Shown here: positions 8,627-16,820 of the stretch, one piece after another
Numbering within the stretch: the first letter of the stretch is position 1
Layout of the letters: each line of letters begins with the position of its first letter
Assembly (NCBI RefSeq): GCF_001613385.1
Contig: NZ_BDCG01000012.1
Location: 1 to 64,000 of the forward strand
Direction of reading: 5' to 3'
Length of the DNA: 64,000 nucleotides
Source: Nocardia flavorosea NBRC 108225
Lineage (GTDB): Bacteria > Actinomycetota > Actinomycetes > Mycobacteriales > Mycobacteriaceae
Program-made: the position numbers and the translations under genes
Notes under the pieces: model-generated
Seen by the model: the letters and a program-made list of their open reading frames with translations, nothing else
Told to the model about the DNA's origin: nothing
The model's database searches: none

Positions 8627-9799
8627 GTGCCACTCGGTCCGCTCCGCCAGGTAGCCATAGTCGGGATCGGGATGACCGAAGTCTCCCGGCGTTCACCCCG
8701 CACCGCACTGGATTTCGCCGCCGAAGCGCTGCGGCTGGCACTCGATGATGCCGGCCTGCGCGTCGACGAAGTCGACGGGCTGTTCACCAATGTCGGCTAT
8801 CCATTGGCCGTCGACTACGACCGCATGGCCGAAGCGTTCGGGCTCGGAATTCGGGCAGCGGTGCAGACGTGGACCCATGGACGCTTCGTCGGACCGGCTC
8901 TGCAGGCGGCGGTGCAGTCGGTTGCCCTGGGCATGTCCGATATCGCGGCATGCGTGGCGGGCGTATCTTTCTCCGGGCTCGGCACGGTCGGTGGAGCCGG
9001 AGATCTCGAAGGGATGCGCCAAGGTGGCGGGTCGCACGGGGAACTTCCGCACTACGGTATGACGGCACCGGGCGCCGGGGCGGCGATGGCCTTCCAACGC
9101 TATTGCGCCCGATACGGTTACGACCCGGAGCTGATCGCCGCGGTGCCGATCGCCTTCCGCAAGCACGCCCGGCTGAATCCGGCCGCGCAGATGACCGACG
9201 CCCTCGAAACCGGCAACTACCGAGACCAGCCGTTCGTCGTCGAACCGTTGCGCCGGCCGGATTTCGCTCTGCTCAGCGACGGCGGCGGATGTCTGCTCGT
9301 CACCACCGTCGAACGTGCCCGCGACCTGCGCCGGCCCGCCGTGGTCGTGGCCGGAATGCAAGGACTGCACGCCGGTCGCGACGAATTCATCTTCGCTCCG
9401 CCCGGACTCGGGGTTTTCTCCCAGGGCGACACCCGGCGCGTCGAGCACAACACCGTCTACGCCCAGGCGGGGCTGACGGGACCGGCCGATATCGACTCAC
9501 TGCAGCTGTACGACGCCTTCTCACCCAACCTGGTGTTCGTCCTCGAACGCTTCGGATTCACCGGAGAAGGACAGGGCCTCGACTGGCTGCAGAACGGCCG
9601 GATCGAGCTCGGCGGTGAGCTGCCGGCCAATACCGCCGGGGGTCTGCTCTCCGAGGCACATATCTGCGGGTGGGGTCACATGGTCGAGGCGGCCCGCCAG
9701 CTTCGCGGTCAGGCCGGTGCCCGGCAAGTGGCCGGCTGCGAAACGGTTCAGTGGGCCACCCCTTTCGGAGACTCGCTCATTTTCACGAAGGACAGGTGA
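8627..9799 (+). CDS. Thiolase-like / lipid-transfer-type acyl-CoA protein
   Basis: A 390-residue thiolase-fold protein of the SCP-x/Ltp2 group. It starts with VAIVGIGMTEVSRRS and has the late motifs SLQLYDAFSPNLVF near 292 and a GHMVEAARQLRG segment near 350, which carries a thiolase-type catalytic histidine. Members either cleave 3-ketoacyl-CoA or perform retro-aldol cleavage of beta-hydroxyacyl-CoA side chains, usually with a DUF35 partner. That partner is the next gene, seven bases downstream, which strongly supports a two-subunit enzyme. A GTG is used as start, with AAGGAA upstream. Whether it is a true thiolase or a retro-aldolase depends on the active-site cysteine, which I could not place with confidence. 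Confidence 0.72.
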   Translation: MPLGPLRQVAIVGIGMTEVSRRSPRTALDFAAEALRLALDDAGLRVDEVDGLFTNVGYPLAVDYDRMAEAFGLGIRAAVQTWTHGRFVGPALQAAVQSVALGMSDIAACVAGVSFSGLGTVGGAGDLEGMRQGGGSHGELPHYGMTAPGAGAAMAFQRYCARYGYDPELIAAVPIAFRKHARLNPAAQMTDALETGNYRDQPFVVEPLRRPDFALLSDGGGCLLVTTVERARDLRRPAVVVAGMQGLHAGRDEFIFAPPGLGVFSQGDTRRVEHNTVYAQAGLTGPADIDSLQLYDAFSPNLVFVLERFGFTGEGQGLDWLQNGRIELGGELPANTAGGLLSEAHICGWGHMVEAARQLRGQAGARQVAGCETVQWATPFGDSLIFTKDR

Positions 9800-9806
9800 G
9801 CAGACA

Positions 9807-10217
9807 GTGTCGGACCGACGTCCACTCCCCCTCCGCTACCCCGAGGACATCGAGCACCTCGACGGGGCGGCGAATTCCCTGCTGCGCATCCCCCGATGCC
9901 GGACCTGCGATCGGCGTTTCTGGCCACCCGGCCCGGTATGTCCCCACGACTTCACCAGCGATATCGGCTGGGAAACCGATCCGGGAACCGGCAGTGTCAA
10001 CAGCTGGGTCCGGTTCCACAAACAGTATTTCGCCGGAGACGACGTTCCCTACGTAGTGGTCCAGGTCCGGCTCGACAGCGGACCCAACATCACGACAACC
10101 TGGGCGGGCGCCACGGAACCGGTCATCGGCGAGCCGGTTTCGGTGTCGTTCCGGGCGGCGGGCGAGCACACGACCTTGCCGGAGTTCGGGCCGGCGGTCA
10201 GCGAATGTTCGCGATGA
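9807..10217 (+). CDS. DUF35 OB-fold / zinc-ribbon partner of the thiolase-like protein
   Basis: A 136-residue protein with an N-terminal rubredoxin-like zinc ribbon (CRTC near residue 32 and a second knuckle with only one cysteine, in VCPHD near 47) followed by an OB-fold acyl-CoA-binding domain with a VNSWVRFH strand. DUF35 proteins form complexes with SCP-x/Ltp2-type thiolase-like proteins and help bind the acyl-CoA. The second knuckle has C-P-H where many relatives have C-x-x-C, so a histidine may replace the fourth ligand. The GTG at 9807 follows the upstream stop by seven bases, and the stop overlaps the next start (ATGA). The family call is secure; the acyl substrate is unknown. Confidence 0.75.
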   Translation: MSDRRPLPLRYPEDIEHLDGAANSLLRIPRCRTCDRRFWPPGPVCPHDFTSDIGWETDPGTGSVNSWVRFHKQYFAGDDVPYVVVQVRLDSGPNITTTWAGATEPVIGEPVSVSFRAAGEHTTLPEFGPAVSECSR

Positions 10218-11608
10218 GTACCGCTGTGATCGAGGATCTGCGCCGCGCGCTTCCACCCGGCCGGACCATCGACGACCCCGGAATTCTCGACAGTTACGCC
10301 CACGACGAAGCCGCATGGGCCCCGCACCGCCGGCCGGTGGCCGTCGTGCGGCCGCGAAGCGCGGACGAGATCCAGCAGATCGTTCGCATCTGCCTGGAGC
10401 ACCGCGCACCAGTGGTGGCCCGCGGCGCGGGAACCGGGCTGTCCGGCGGGGCCAACTCGATCGACGGCGCCGTCGTGCTGTGCACCGAACAGATGACAAC
10501 GATCAAGGAGATCGATAAGACCGAACAACTCGCCGTCGTCGAGCCCGGTGTAGTGAACGACGATCTCCGGAAGGCATGTGCCGAACACGGTCTGTGGTAT
10601 CCGCCGGATCCGGCGAGCGCACCGTGGTCGACCATCGGCGGGAATGTCGCGACGAACGCCGGCGGTCTCTGCTGTGTGAAGTACGGCGTCACCCGCGATT
10701 ACGTACTCGGCATGCAGGTGGTCACCGGACGCGGGGAGCTGGTGCGGCTCGGCCGCCGGACCGCCAAAGGCGTCGCCGGTTATGACCTGGCGGGTCTCAT
10801 GGTCGGATCCGAGGGAACACTCGGCATCATCGCCGAAGTAACAGTACGCCTGCGCCCGGCACGCCCACCGGAACGCACGATCGCCGGTTACTTCGACTCA
10901 CTTTCCGCCGCCGGGCGCGCAGTTGCGGCGGTCGGGACGGCAGGTCTCATACCGTCGGCGCTCGAACTCATCGACCGCCACACCCTTCTCGCCGTCGATG
11001 CATGGAAAAACATGGGGCTGTCCGACGAAGCGGATGCCGTACTACTCGCGCGCACCGATACCCCGGGGTCCGGCGGCGATGAGGAAGCCGCGGCAATTCT
11101 GGCCTGTTTCACCGAGTCGGATGCGAGTTGGGCGGCGATCTCCTCCGACGCCCAGGAGGCCGAGGCACTGTTCGCGGCCCGCCGGCTCGCCTACCCCGCC
11201 CTCGAGCGACTCGGGCCCGTCCTCACCGAAGACGTCTGCGTGCCCCGTGCCTCCGTTCCCGAGATGCTCACCAGGATCGAGGCCATCGGGAAGCAGAACC
11301 GAATCACCATCGCCAATGTCGCCCACGCCGGTGACGGGAATCTGCACCCGCTACTGATCGTCCCCGCCGACGACGCCCACGCGCGGCGACGGGCCGAATA
11401 CGCCTTCGAGCGCATACTCGATTCCGCGATCGATCTGGGCGGCACGGTCACCGGCGAACACGGCGTCGGGCTGTTGAAACGGGACGGGCTGACCCGGGAA
11501 TTGACCGAGCCGGTTCTGGCCATGCACGCAGCGGTGAAACAGGCGCTCGACCCGCACGGCATTTTCAACCCCGGAAAAGTGATCGCACTGCGCGCGCCGC
11601 AGTGCTGA
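10214..11608 (+). CDS. FAD-linked oxidase, glycolate oxidase GlcD-like
   Basis: A 464-residue flavoprotein of the VAO/GlcD type that oxidises 2-hydroxy acids to 2-oxo acids. The PCMH FAD domain is visible in the first 220 residues: VVARGAGTGLSGGAN near 66, PPDPASAPWSTIGGNVATNAGG near 120-141 and GSEGTLGIIAEVTVRL near 197. The C-terminal cap ends with HAGDGNLHPLL near 378, GGTVTGEHGVG near 415 and DPHGIFNPGK near 449. The ATG at 10214 is preferred over one at 10205 because it makes a four-base overlap with the DUF35 stop. In this operon it would oxidise a hydroxy-acid product, for example one released by retro-aldol cleavage. The substrate is inferred only. Confidence 0.78.
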   Translation: MSTAVIEDLRRALPPGRTIDDPGILDSYAHDEAAWAPHRRPVAVVRPRSADEIQQIVRICLEHRAPVVARGAGTGLSGGANSIDGAVVLCTEQMTTIKEIDKTEQLAVVEPGVVNDDLRKACAEHGLWYPPDPASAPWSTIGGNVATNAGGLCCVKYGVTRDYVLGMQVVTGRGELVRLGRRTAKGVAGYDLAGLMVGSEGTLGIIAEVTVRLRPARPPERTIAGYFDSLSAAGRAVAAVGTAGLIPSALELIDRHTLLAVDAWKNMGLSDEADAVLLARTDTPGSGGDEEAAAILACFTESDASWAAISSDAQEAEALFAARRLAYPALERLGPVLTEDVCVPRASVPEMLTRIEAIGKQNRITIANVAHAGDGNLHPLLIVPADDAHARRRAEYAFERILDSAIDLGGTVTGEHGVGLLKRDGLTRELTEPVLAMHAAVKQALDPHGIFNPGKVIALRAPQC

Positions 11609-11684
11609 CCGCCCGACAAGTTTCCGGCCCGCCACCCCGCCGAAACCGGCCATCCAGTAATCGATCACTCGAGGAGAGATGTCA

Positions 11685-13142
11685 ATGAACAGCACCGAAC
11701 TCGACCGCACCCGCTTCTTCATCGAGGGCCAATGGGTGGCGCCGCCGGCGGGCGATACCCAGGTATCCCTCGAAGCCGCCACCGGCAAACCCTTGGGGAC
11801 GGCAGCTCTCGGGTCCGCGGCCGATATCGACGCCGCCGTCCGTGCCGCCGAACGAGCACTGCACGGTCCATGGGGCAGCACGACAGCCGCCGAGCGAGCA
11901 ACCATCATGCGCCGGTTCGCCGACGCGCTGGCTGCCCGGGCCGATAGCACGTCAACCCTGGTCAGCCGGGAGAACGGCATGCCCATCGCACTGTCCCGTG
12001 CCTTCAACGGTGCAGCGCCCGCGGGACTGCTCCGGATGTATGCCGACACCATCGAGTCCACCCCCTTGGAACGGGCCCGGCCCAGCCAGGCCGGGGCCAC
12101 CATCGTGCGCCGTGAACCGGTCGGTGTGGTCGGAGCGATCACACCGTGGAACTATCCGCAGGTCCTGGCGATGATGAAGATCGCTCCGGCGCTGGCCGCG
12201 GGCTGCACGGTCGTGCTGAAACCGGCTCCGGAAACGGCACTCGACGGCTACGTTCTCGGCGAGGCCGCCACCGAGGCCGGTCTGCCGCCGGGCGTGCTGA
12301 ACATCGTGGTGGCGGGGCGGGAGGCAGGGGCGGCGCTGGTATCGCACCCGCTGGTGGACAAGATCGCCTTCACCGGTTCCACCGCGGCCGGACGGATCAT
12401 CGGCGCCGAATGCGGCCGGCTGATCCGCCGCTGCACACTGGAACTCGGCGGAAAGTCCGCTGCCATCGTGCTCGACGACGCCGATCTCGCCACCTTCGTC
12501 GCCGGGCTGGGCGACGCCTCGTTCCAGAACAACGGACAGACATGTACTGCGCAGACGCGCGTGCTCGCGCCCCGTTCCCGCTACGCCGAAGTCGTCGACG
12601 CTGTCGCCCAGTACGCGCACGATATGGTGCTGGGCAACCCGCTCGACCCTGCGGTCACGTGCGGACCGATGGCCAGTGAAGCCCAGTTGGAGCGCGTGCT
12701 CGGCTACATCGACCTGGGCAAGAAGTCCGGCTCGCGGCTCGTTGCCGGCGGCGCACGCCCGGCCGGCCTGCCGGACGGCTGGTTCGTCGAACCGACTGTC
12801 TTCGCCGATGTCGACAACTCGGAGCGCATCGCACAGGAAGAAGTCTTCGGGCCGGTTGTCACCGTGACGCCCTACGACGATGACGACGATGCCGTCCGGC
12901 TGGCCAACGACAGCGAGTACGGACTCGGCGGATCGGTGTGGACCTCCGACGAGGACCGCGGTATCGCCGTGGCCCGCAGGGTCCGCACCGGCACTATCGG
13001 CGTGAACTACTACATGCAGGATCTCGGTGCGCCCTTCGGCGGCATGAAGAGCAGCGGGATCGGACGTGAACTCGGGCCGGAAGCCCTGGACGGTTACCTC
13101 GAGTACAAGTCGATCTACGCCGGCGCTGCACAGGTCGGTTGA
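11685..13142 (+). CDS. NAD(P)-dependent aldehyde dehydrogenase
   Basis: A 485-residue aldehyde dehydrogenase. Motifs are GVVGAITPWNYPQ near 145 (oxyanion asparagine), FTGSTAAGR near 227, the general-base glutamate in LELGGKSAA near 250, and the catalytic cysteine in QNNGQTCTAQTR near 284. EEVFGPVVTV near 381 completes the family pattern. An in-frame ATG lies at 11679, but GAGGAG at 11671-11676 is best spaced for 11685. It lies 76 bases after the oxidase gene and is followed by the acyl-CoA dehydrogenase gene after 23 bases. It likely converts an aldehyde intermediate of the pathway to its acid. Confidence 0.85.
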   Translation: MNSTELDRTRFFIEGQWVAPPAGDTQVSLEAATGKPLGTAALGSAADIDAAVRAAERALHGPWGSTTAAERATIMRRFADALAARADSTSTLVSRENGMPIALSRAFNGAAPAGLLRMYADTIESTPLERARPSQAGATIVRREPVGVVGAITPWNYPQVLAMMKIAPALAAGCTVVLKPAPETALDGYVLGEAATEAGLPPGVLNIVVAGREAGAALVSHPLVDKIAFTGSTAAGRIIGAECGRLIRRCTLELGGKSAAIVLDDADLATFVAGLGDASFQNNGQTCTAQTRVLAPRSRYAEVVDAVAQYAHDMVLGNPLDPAVTCGPMASEAQLERVLGYIDLGKKSGSRLVAGGARPAGLPDGWFVEPTVFADVDNSERIAQEEVFGPVVTVTPYDDDDDAVRLANDSEYGLGGSVWTSDEDRGIAVARRVRTGTIGVNYYMQDLGAPFGGMKSSGIGRELGPEALDGYLEYKSIYAGAAQVG

Positions 13143-13165
13143 ACCGGCCCTGAAGGAGGAATATC

Positions 13166-14356
13166 GTGCTTGCACAGACTGCGGGACTGTCCGACGTCCA
13201 GACCGAGATTCTGGCCACCGTACGCGCTTTCGTGAACAAGGAAATCATTCCCCACGCACCGGAGCTCGAGCGAGCCGACCGTTACCCCGCCGAGATCGTC
13301 GATGCCATGAAGAAAATGGGCTTGTTCGGTCTGACCGTTCCCGAGGAGTACGGAGGGCTGGGCGAGTCGCTGCTCACCTACGCGCTGGTCGTCGAGGAGA
13401 TCGCCCGCGGCTGGATGAGCGTCTCCGGGGTGATCAACACACATTTCATCGTCGCGCATATGATCGCTCGGCACGGCACCCCGGCGCAAAAGCGCAAGTA
13501 TCTGCCGCTGATGGCGACCGGCGAGATCCGGGGTTCGTTCTCGATGTCGGAACCCGATCTGGGCTCCGACGTCGCGGCCGTCAGAACCCGCGCCCGGCCC
13601 GACGGCAACGACTACATCATCGACGGCACCAAGATGTGGCTCACCAACGGCGCCTCGTCCAACCTCATCGCACTGCTCGCGCGAACCGGCGGCGACGACC
13701 TGAAGCCCAGCCGTGGGCTGACCGCCTTCCTGGTCGAGAAGCCGGCGGGCTTCGGCGAGGTGGTGCCCGGCCTGACAATTCCCGCGAAAATCGAGAAAAT
13801 GGGGTACAAGGGCGTAGACACGACCGAAGCCGTCTTCGACGGTTTCCGTATCCCGGCGGCCCAGGTTCTCGGCGACGCGCCGAATCGAGGATTCGCTTTC
13901 ATGATGGACGGCGTCGAGGTCGGCCGCGTCAATGTCGCGGCGCGTGCGTGCGGAGTCGCTATCCGCGCGTTCGAACTGGCCATCGACTACGCACAGCAAC
14001 GCAAGACTTTCGGAAAGCCGATCGCCGAACACCAGGCCATCGCGTTCAAGCTCGCCGAAATGGCATCCAAAATCGAGGCCGCACATCTCATGATGGTCAA
14101 CGCCGCACGCTTGAAGAGTACCGGCGAACGCAACGATATCAGCGCCGGTATGGCAAAACTGCTGGCCAGCGAATACTGCGCCGAAGTCACCCAGGAATCG
14201 TTCCGAATCCATGGGGGCTACGGGTACTCGAAGGAGTTCGAAATCGAACGACTGATGCGAGAAGCGCCTTTCCTGTTGATCGGCGAAGGGACGAGCGAGA
14301 TCCAGAAGACCATCATCAGCCGGGGCCTGCTCCGCGAGTACCGGCCGAGACACTGA
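13166..14356 (+). CDS. Acyl-CoA dehydrogenase
   Basis: A 396-residue FAD enzyme of the acyl-CoA dehydrogenase family, introducing an alpha-beta double bond into an acyl-CoA with electrons passing to ETF. Signatures are SFSMSEPDLGSDVAAVRTRA near 118 (FAD-binding signature 1), WLTNGASS near 148, GRVNVAARACGVA near 254, YAQQRKTFGKPIAEHQA near 274 and RIHGGYGYSKEFEIERL near 354. The catalytic base is probably the glutamate in LIGEGTSEIQ near 376. The GTG at 13166 has a very strong GAAGGAGGAAT ribosome site. Position between the aldehyde dehydrogenase and the CoA-transferase fits a beta-oxidation-like sequence. Confidence 0.87.
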   Translation: MLAQTAGLSDVQTEILATVRAFVNKEIIPHAPELERADRYPAEIVDAMKKMGLFGLTVPEEYGGLGESLLTYALVVEEIARGWMSVSGVINTHFIVAHMIARHGTPAQKRKYLPLMATGEIRGSFSMSEPDLGSDVAAVRTRARPDGNDYIIDGTKMWLTNGASSNLIALLARTGGDDLKPSRGLTAFLVEKPAGFGEVVPGLTIPAKIEKMGYKGVDTTEAVFDGFRIPAAQVLGDAPNRGFAFMMDGVEVGRVNVAARACGVAIRAFELAIDYAQQRKTFGKPIAEHQAIAFKLAEMASKIEAAHLMMVNAARLKSTGERNDISAGMAKLLASEYCAEVTQESFRIHGGYGYSKEFEIERLMREAPFLLIGEGTSEIQKTIISRGLLREYRPRH

Positions 14357-14418
14357 ACGCAGAGCACCGATACATCCACGGCTCGCTCGACAGCCCACCA
14401 CCGAAAGGATGGAATTTC

Positions 14419-15648
14419 ATGCCCCACGACTCCGAAAATCTGCCCCTATCCGGACTTCGAGTCGTGGAGGTATCCAGCTTTGTCGCCTCGCCGCTGTGCG
14501 GGCTGACACTCGCACAACTGGGCGCCGAGGTGATTCGTGTCGATCCGCTGGGAGGCGCGGCCGACCACACCCGGTTGCCGACCGCCGGCAACGGCACCAG
14601 TATCTACTGGACCGGCCTGAACCGGGGCAAACAATCCGTCGCTTGCGATATGCGCAGCCCGGAAGGGCAGCGCATGATCCAGCGGCTGATCACCGCACCG
14701 GGCGACGGCGGCGGCATCCTGGTCACCAACGCCGGCGGGCGGAAATGGCTCGGACACGACGTCCTCGAACGGATCCGCCCGGATGTCATCACGCTGGAGA
14801 TCCTCGGCCGGCGCGACGGCACGCCCGGCGTCGACTACACCGTCAACGCGGCCGTCGGGTTCCCGTTCCTCACCGGCCCGGCCGACTATCCGGAACCGAT
14901 CAATCACACGCTTCCGGCATGGGATATCGCGTGTGGCTTCTACGCCGCATTCGCGCTCACCGCAGCGGTGCTGCACCGCACGAAAACCGGTGCGGGCACG
15001 CACATCACCCTTCCGCTCGAAAACATCGCGTTATCGCTTGCCGGAACCCTCGGATACCTCACCGAAGTTCAGGTCAACGGCACCGAAAGACCCCGGACCG
15101 GTAACGATGTGTACGGCACCTACGGAACCGATTTCGTGGCCGCCGACGGTTCCCGCTTCATGATCGTCGCCCTCACTCCGAGACACTTCCGCGGGCTCGT
15201 CGCGGCGACCGGCACCGCCGCCACCGTCGAGGCGCTCGAGTCGGCACTGGGCGCGGACTTCACACAGGACGCCGACCGGTTCCGCTACCGCGATGTGCTC
15301 ACCGCGCTGTTCGCCGACTGGTTCGCACAGCACACCGCCGACCGGATCACCTCCGCATTGCGTGAATGCGGTGTCCTCCACGAGCGCTACCGGACCTTCA
15401 TCGAAACCTCCGCCTCACCGGATGTCCAGGACAACCCGCTCTTCGCCGAACTCGACCAGGCAGGCGTCGGAAACTACCTCGCGGCCGGCACGGCAGCCCT
15501 GTTCGACAATCGGCACCTGCACTGCGGAGGCGCACCGGAGCTCGGGCAGGACACCACCGACACCCTCACCCGGGTCACCGGGGTGCCGGAGTCGGAGATC
15601 ACCGATCTGGTCGAAGCAGGGGTTCTCGGCAGCGCTGCGCAGGGATGA
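14419..15648 (+). CDS. Family III CoA-transferase (CaiB/Frc type)
   Basis: A 409-residue CoA-transferase of family III, which moves CoA between carboxylic acids through an aspartyl-CoA anhydride. The start LSGLRVVEVSSFVASPLCG with LGAEVIRVDP is characteristic, and the aspartate in GVDYTVNAAVGF near 137 occupies the catalytic position. GAGTHITLPLENIALS near 193 matches the conserved central region. The start follows a GAAAGGATGG ribosome site. It is the last gene of the rightward operon, 62 bases after the acyl-CoA dehydrogenase. With the ligase at the operon's head it gives a second route for CoA loading or salvage. The donor and acceptor acids are unknown. Confidence 0.82.
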   Translation: MPHDSENLPLSGLRVVEVSSFVASPLCGLTLAQLGAEVIRVDPLGGAADHTRLPTAGNGTSIYWTGLNRGKQSVACDMRSPEGQRMIQRLITAPGDGGGILVTNAGGRKWLGHDVLERIRPDVITLEILGRRDGTPGVDYTVNAAVGFPFLTGPADYPEPINHTLPAWDIACGFYAAFALTAAVLHRTKTGAGTHITLPLENIALSLAGTLGYLTEVQVNGTERPRTGNDVYGTYGTDFVAADGSRFMIVALTPRHFRGLVAATGTAATVEALESALGADFTQDADRFRYRDVLTALFADWFAQHTADRITSALRECGVLHERYRTFIETSASPDVQDNPLFAELDQAGVGNYLAAGTAALFDNRHLHCGGAPELGQDTTDTLTRVTGVPESEITDLVEAGVLGSAAQG

Positions 15649-15671
15649 GGTGAGCATTGCGTGGTCACCTC
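15647..15671 (+). terminator. Hairpin at the end of the first catabolic operon
   Basis: Perfect 7-bp arms GAGGTGA (15647-15653) and TCACCTC (15665-15671) overlap the stop codon of the CoA-transferase gene and are followed by a second small GC palindrome (GAGGGCCCTC). There is no U-run, as is usual in high-GC actinobacteria. It probably ends the rightward operon. The remainder of 15672-15943 has no intact gene. Confidence 0.4.
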
Positions 15672-15688
15672 GGAGGGCCCTCGGGCCA

Positions 15689-15775
15689 CCGCGTCGGTGG
15701 AATCCGTCCCGTGAGTCCGCGAGCGCACGCTGCAATCGTCCGCGTGAGGCAAGACAGGTGCGCGGACGCGGGTCC
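15689..15775 (-). pseudogene. Decayed 3' end of a PucR-family regulator gene
   Basis: Reading leftward, this stretch encodes LSCLTRTIAACARGLTGRIPPTR, which parallels FTGLTRSIAACALADSPAIPPTR at the end of the intact PucR-family protein encoded at 27466-28647. DNA similarity over about 85 bases is obvious, including the shared word GAGTCCGCGAGCGC and CGCGTCGGTGG. No start, frame or upstream domain survives. It is therefore a remnant of a related regulator, in the same orientation as the intact copy at the other side of the second catabolic region. No function is expected. Confidence 0.55.
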
Positions 15776-15943
15776 TCGGGACCGTCTGCCGCAAGCGCTA
15801 CACCGCCCCGATCCACTCGTTCTGGTCCTCGTCGCAGAGCGAACTACTCGCAAGAGACTGTCTGTGCAGCAGCCTCTGTGATGCCTTTGATGTGGCAGTC
15901 GGGTACACCGGCCCTGGCTCGGTGCATTCTGCAATTCAGATAG

Positions 15944-16777
15944 TCAGAGAAACAAATCGGGTTCGAGGTTCGTTGCGGTCGCACCGTCGTGAAGGTAGCG
16001 GTCCAGGTTCGAGATGCCGGCCTCGGTGAGAACGTCCTCGTCGATGAAGCACCGCCCCGTGGCCTGGGCAGCAGTGAGACCGAGAATGATCGCGGCCGCA
16101 TCGGCCATTATCTCGGGGCGGCGCGCCGCACACATCCCCTCGGCACCGGCGACGACATTCTGTACCGCGGCGGTGGCGATCAGGGTGCGCGGCCACAGGC
16201 AATTCGCCGCAATCCGCTCATGGTATTGCTCGGCGACCCCGAGGGTCAGCATGGTCATACCGTATTTGCTGACAGTGTAGGGCGCATACTCGGCGAGCCA
16301 GCGGCGATCCGGGTTCAACGGCGGAGACAGCGTCAGCACATGGGGGTGGTGGGATTCCAGCAGGTGTGGCAGCGCCGCCGAGATCAGGGCGAAGGTTCCG
16401 CGGGTATTGATGTCCTGCATCAGGTCATAGCGTTTGAGTGAGAGCTCGCCGATGCCGCTCAGCGTAATTGCCGAGGCGTTGTTGACGACTACGTCGATAC
16501 CGCCGAATCGATCGACAGTCTGTGTCACCGCCCGAGTGATCGTCTCGTCGTCGCGGATATCGCCGATGATCGGAAGTGCTCGGCCACCGGCGCTCTCGAT
16601 CGCGGCGGCAGCGGTGTGGACGGTGCCGGGCAATCGTGGATCCGGAACGTCGGTCTTGGCGACGAAAGCAATATTTGCGCCGGCACAGGCCGCGCGCACG
16701 GCAATGGCCGATCCGATACCGCGGCTACCACCGGACATGAGAATCGTCAGGCCGGACAGCGAATGTTGCGACGTCAT
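15944..16777 (-). CDS. Short-chain dehydrogenase/reductase (HSDL2-like)
   Basis: A 277-residue SDR. The Rossmann motif GGSRGIGSA lies near residue 16, the NNAS motif near 97, and the catalytic tyrosine and lysine in YTVSK near 167. The spacing and the C-terminal GRCFIDEDVL region resemble the hydroxysteroid dehydrogenase-like 2 group, where the substrate is an acyl-CoA or lipid-like alcohol. The ATG at 16777 places the glycine motif at the expected distance from the N-terminus. It is the last gene of a seven-gene leftward operon and follows the aldehyde dehydrogenase by 43 bases. It may oxidise a hydroxyl on a pathway intermediate; the substrate is not determined. Confidence 0.78.
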   Translation of the reverse strand: MTSQHSLSGLTILMSGGSRGIGSAIAVRAACAGANIAFVAKTDVPDPRLPGTVHTAAAAIESAGGRALPIIGDIRDDETITRAVTQTVDRFGGIDVVVNNASAITLSGIGELSLKRYDLMQDINTRGTFALISAALPHLLESHHPHVLTLSPPLNPDRRWLAEYAPYTVSKYGMTMLTLGVAEQYHERIAANCLWPRTLIATAAVQNVVAGAEGMCAARRPEIMADAAAIILGLTAAQATGRCFIDEDVLTEAGISNLDRYLHDGATATNLEPDLFL

Positions 16778-16820
16778 GAATGTTCCTCTGTCGACGAGAT
16801 CTGGATAGGGCCCTCTCCCC

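Noticed and set aside
15776..15943. Possible transposase or integrase remnant near the PucR fragment
   Set aside because: No frame in this stretch shows a catalytic motif or inverted ends, and no target duplication is visible.
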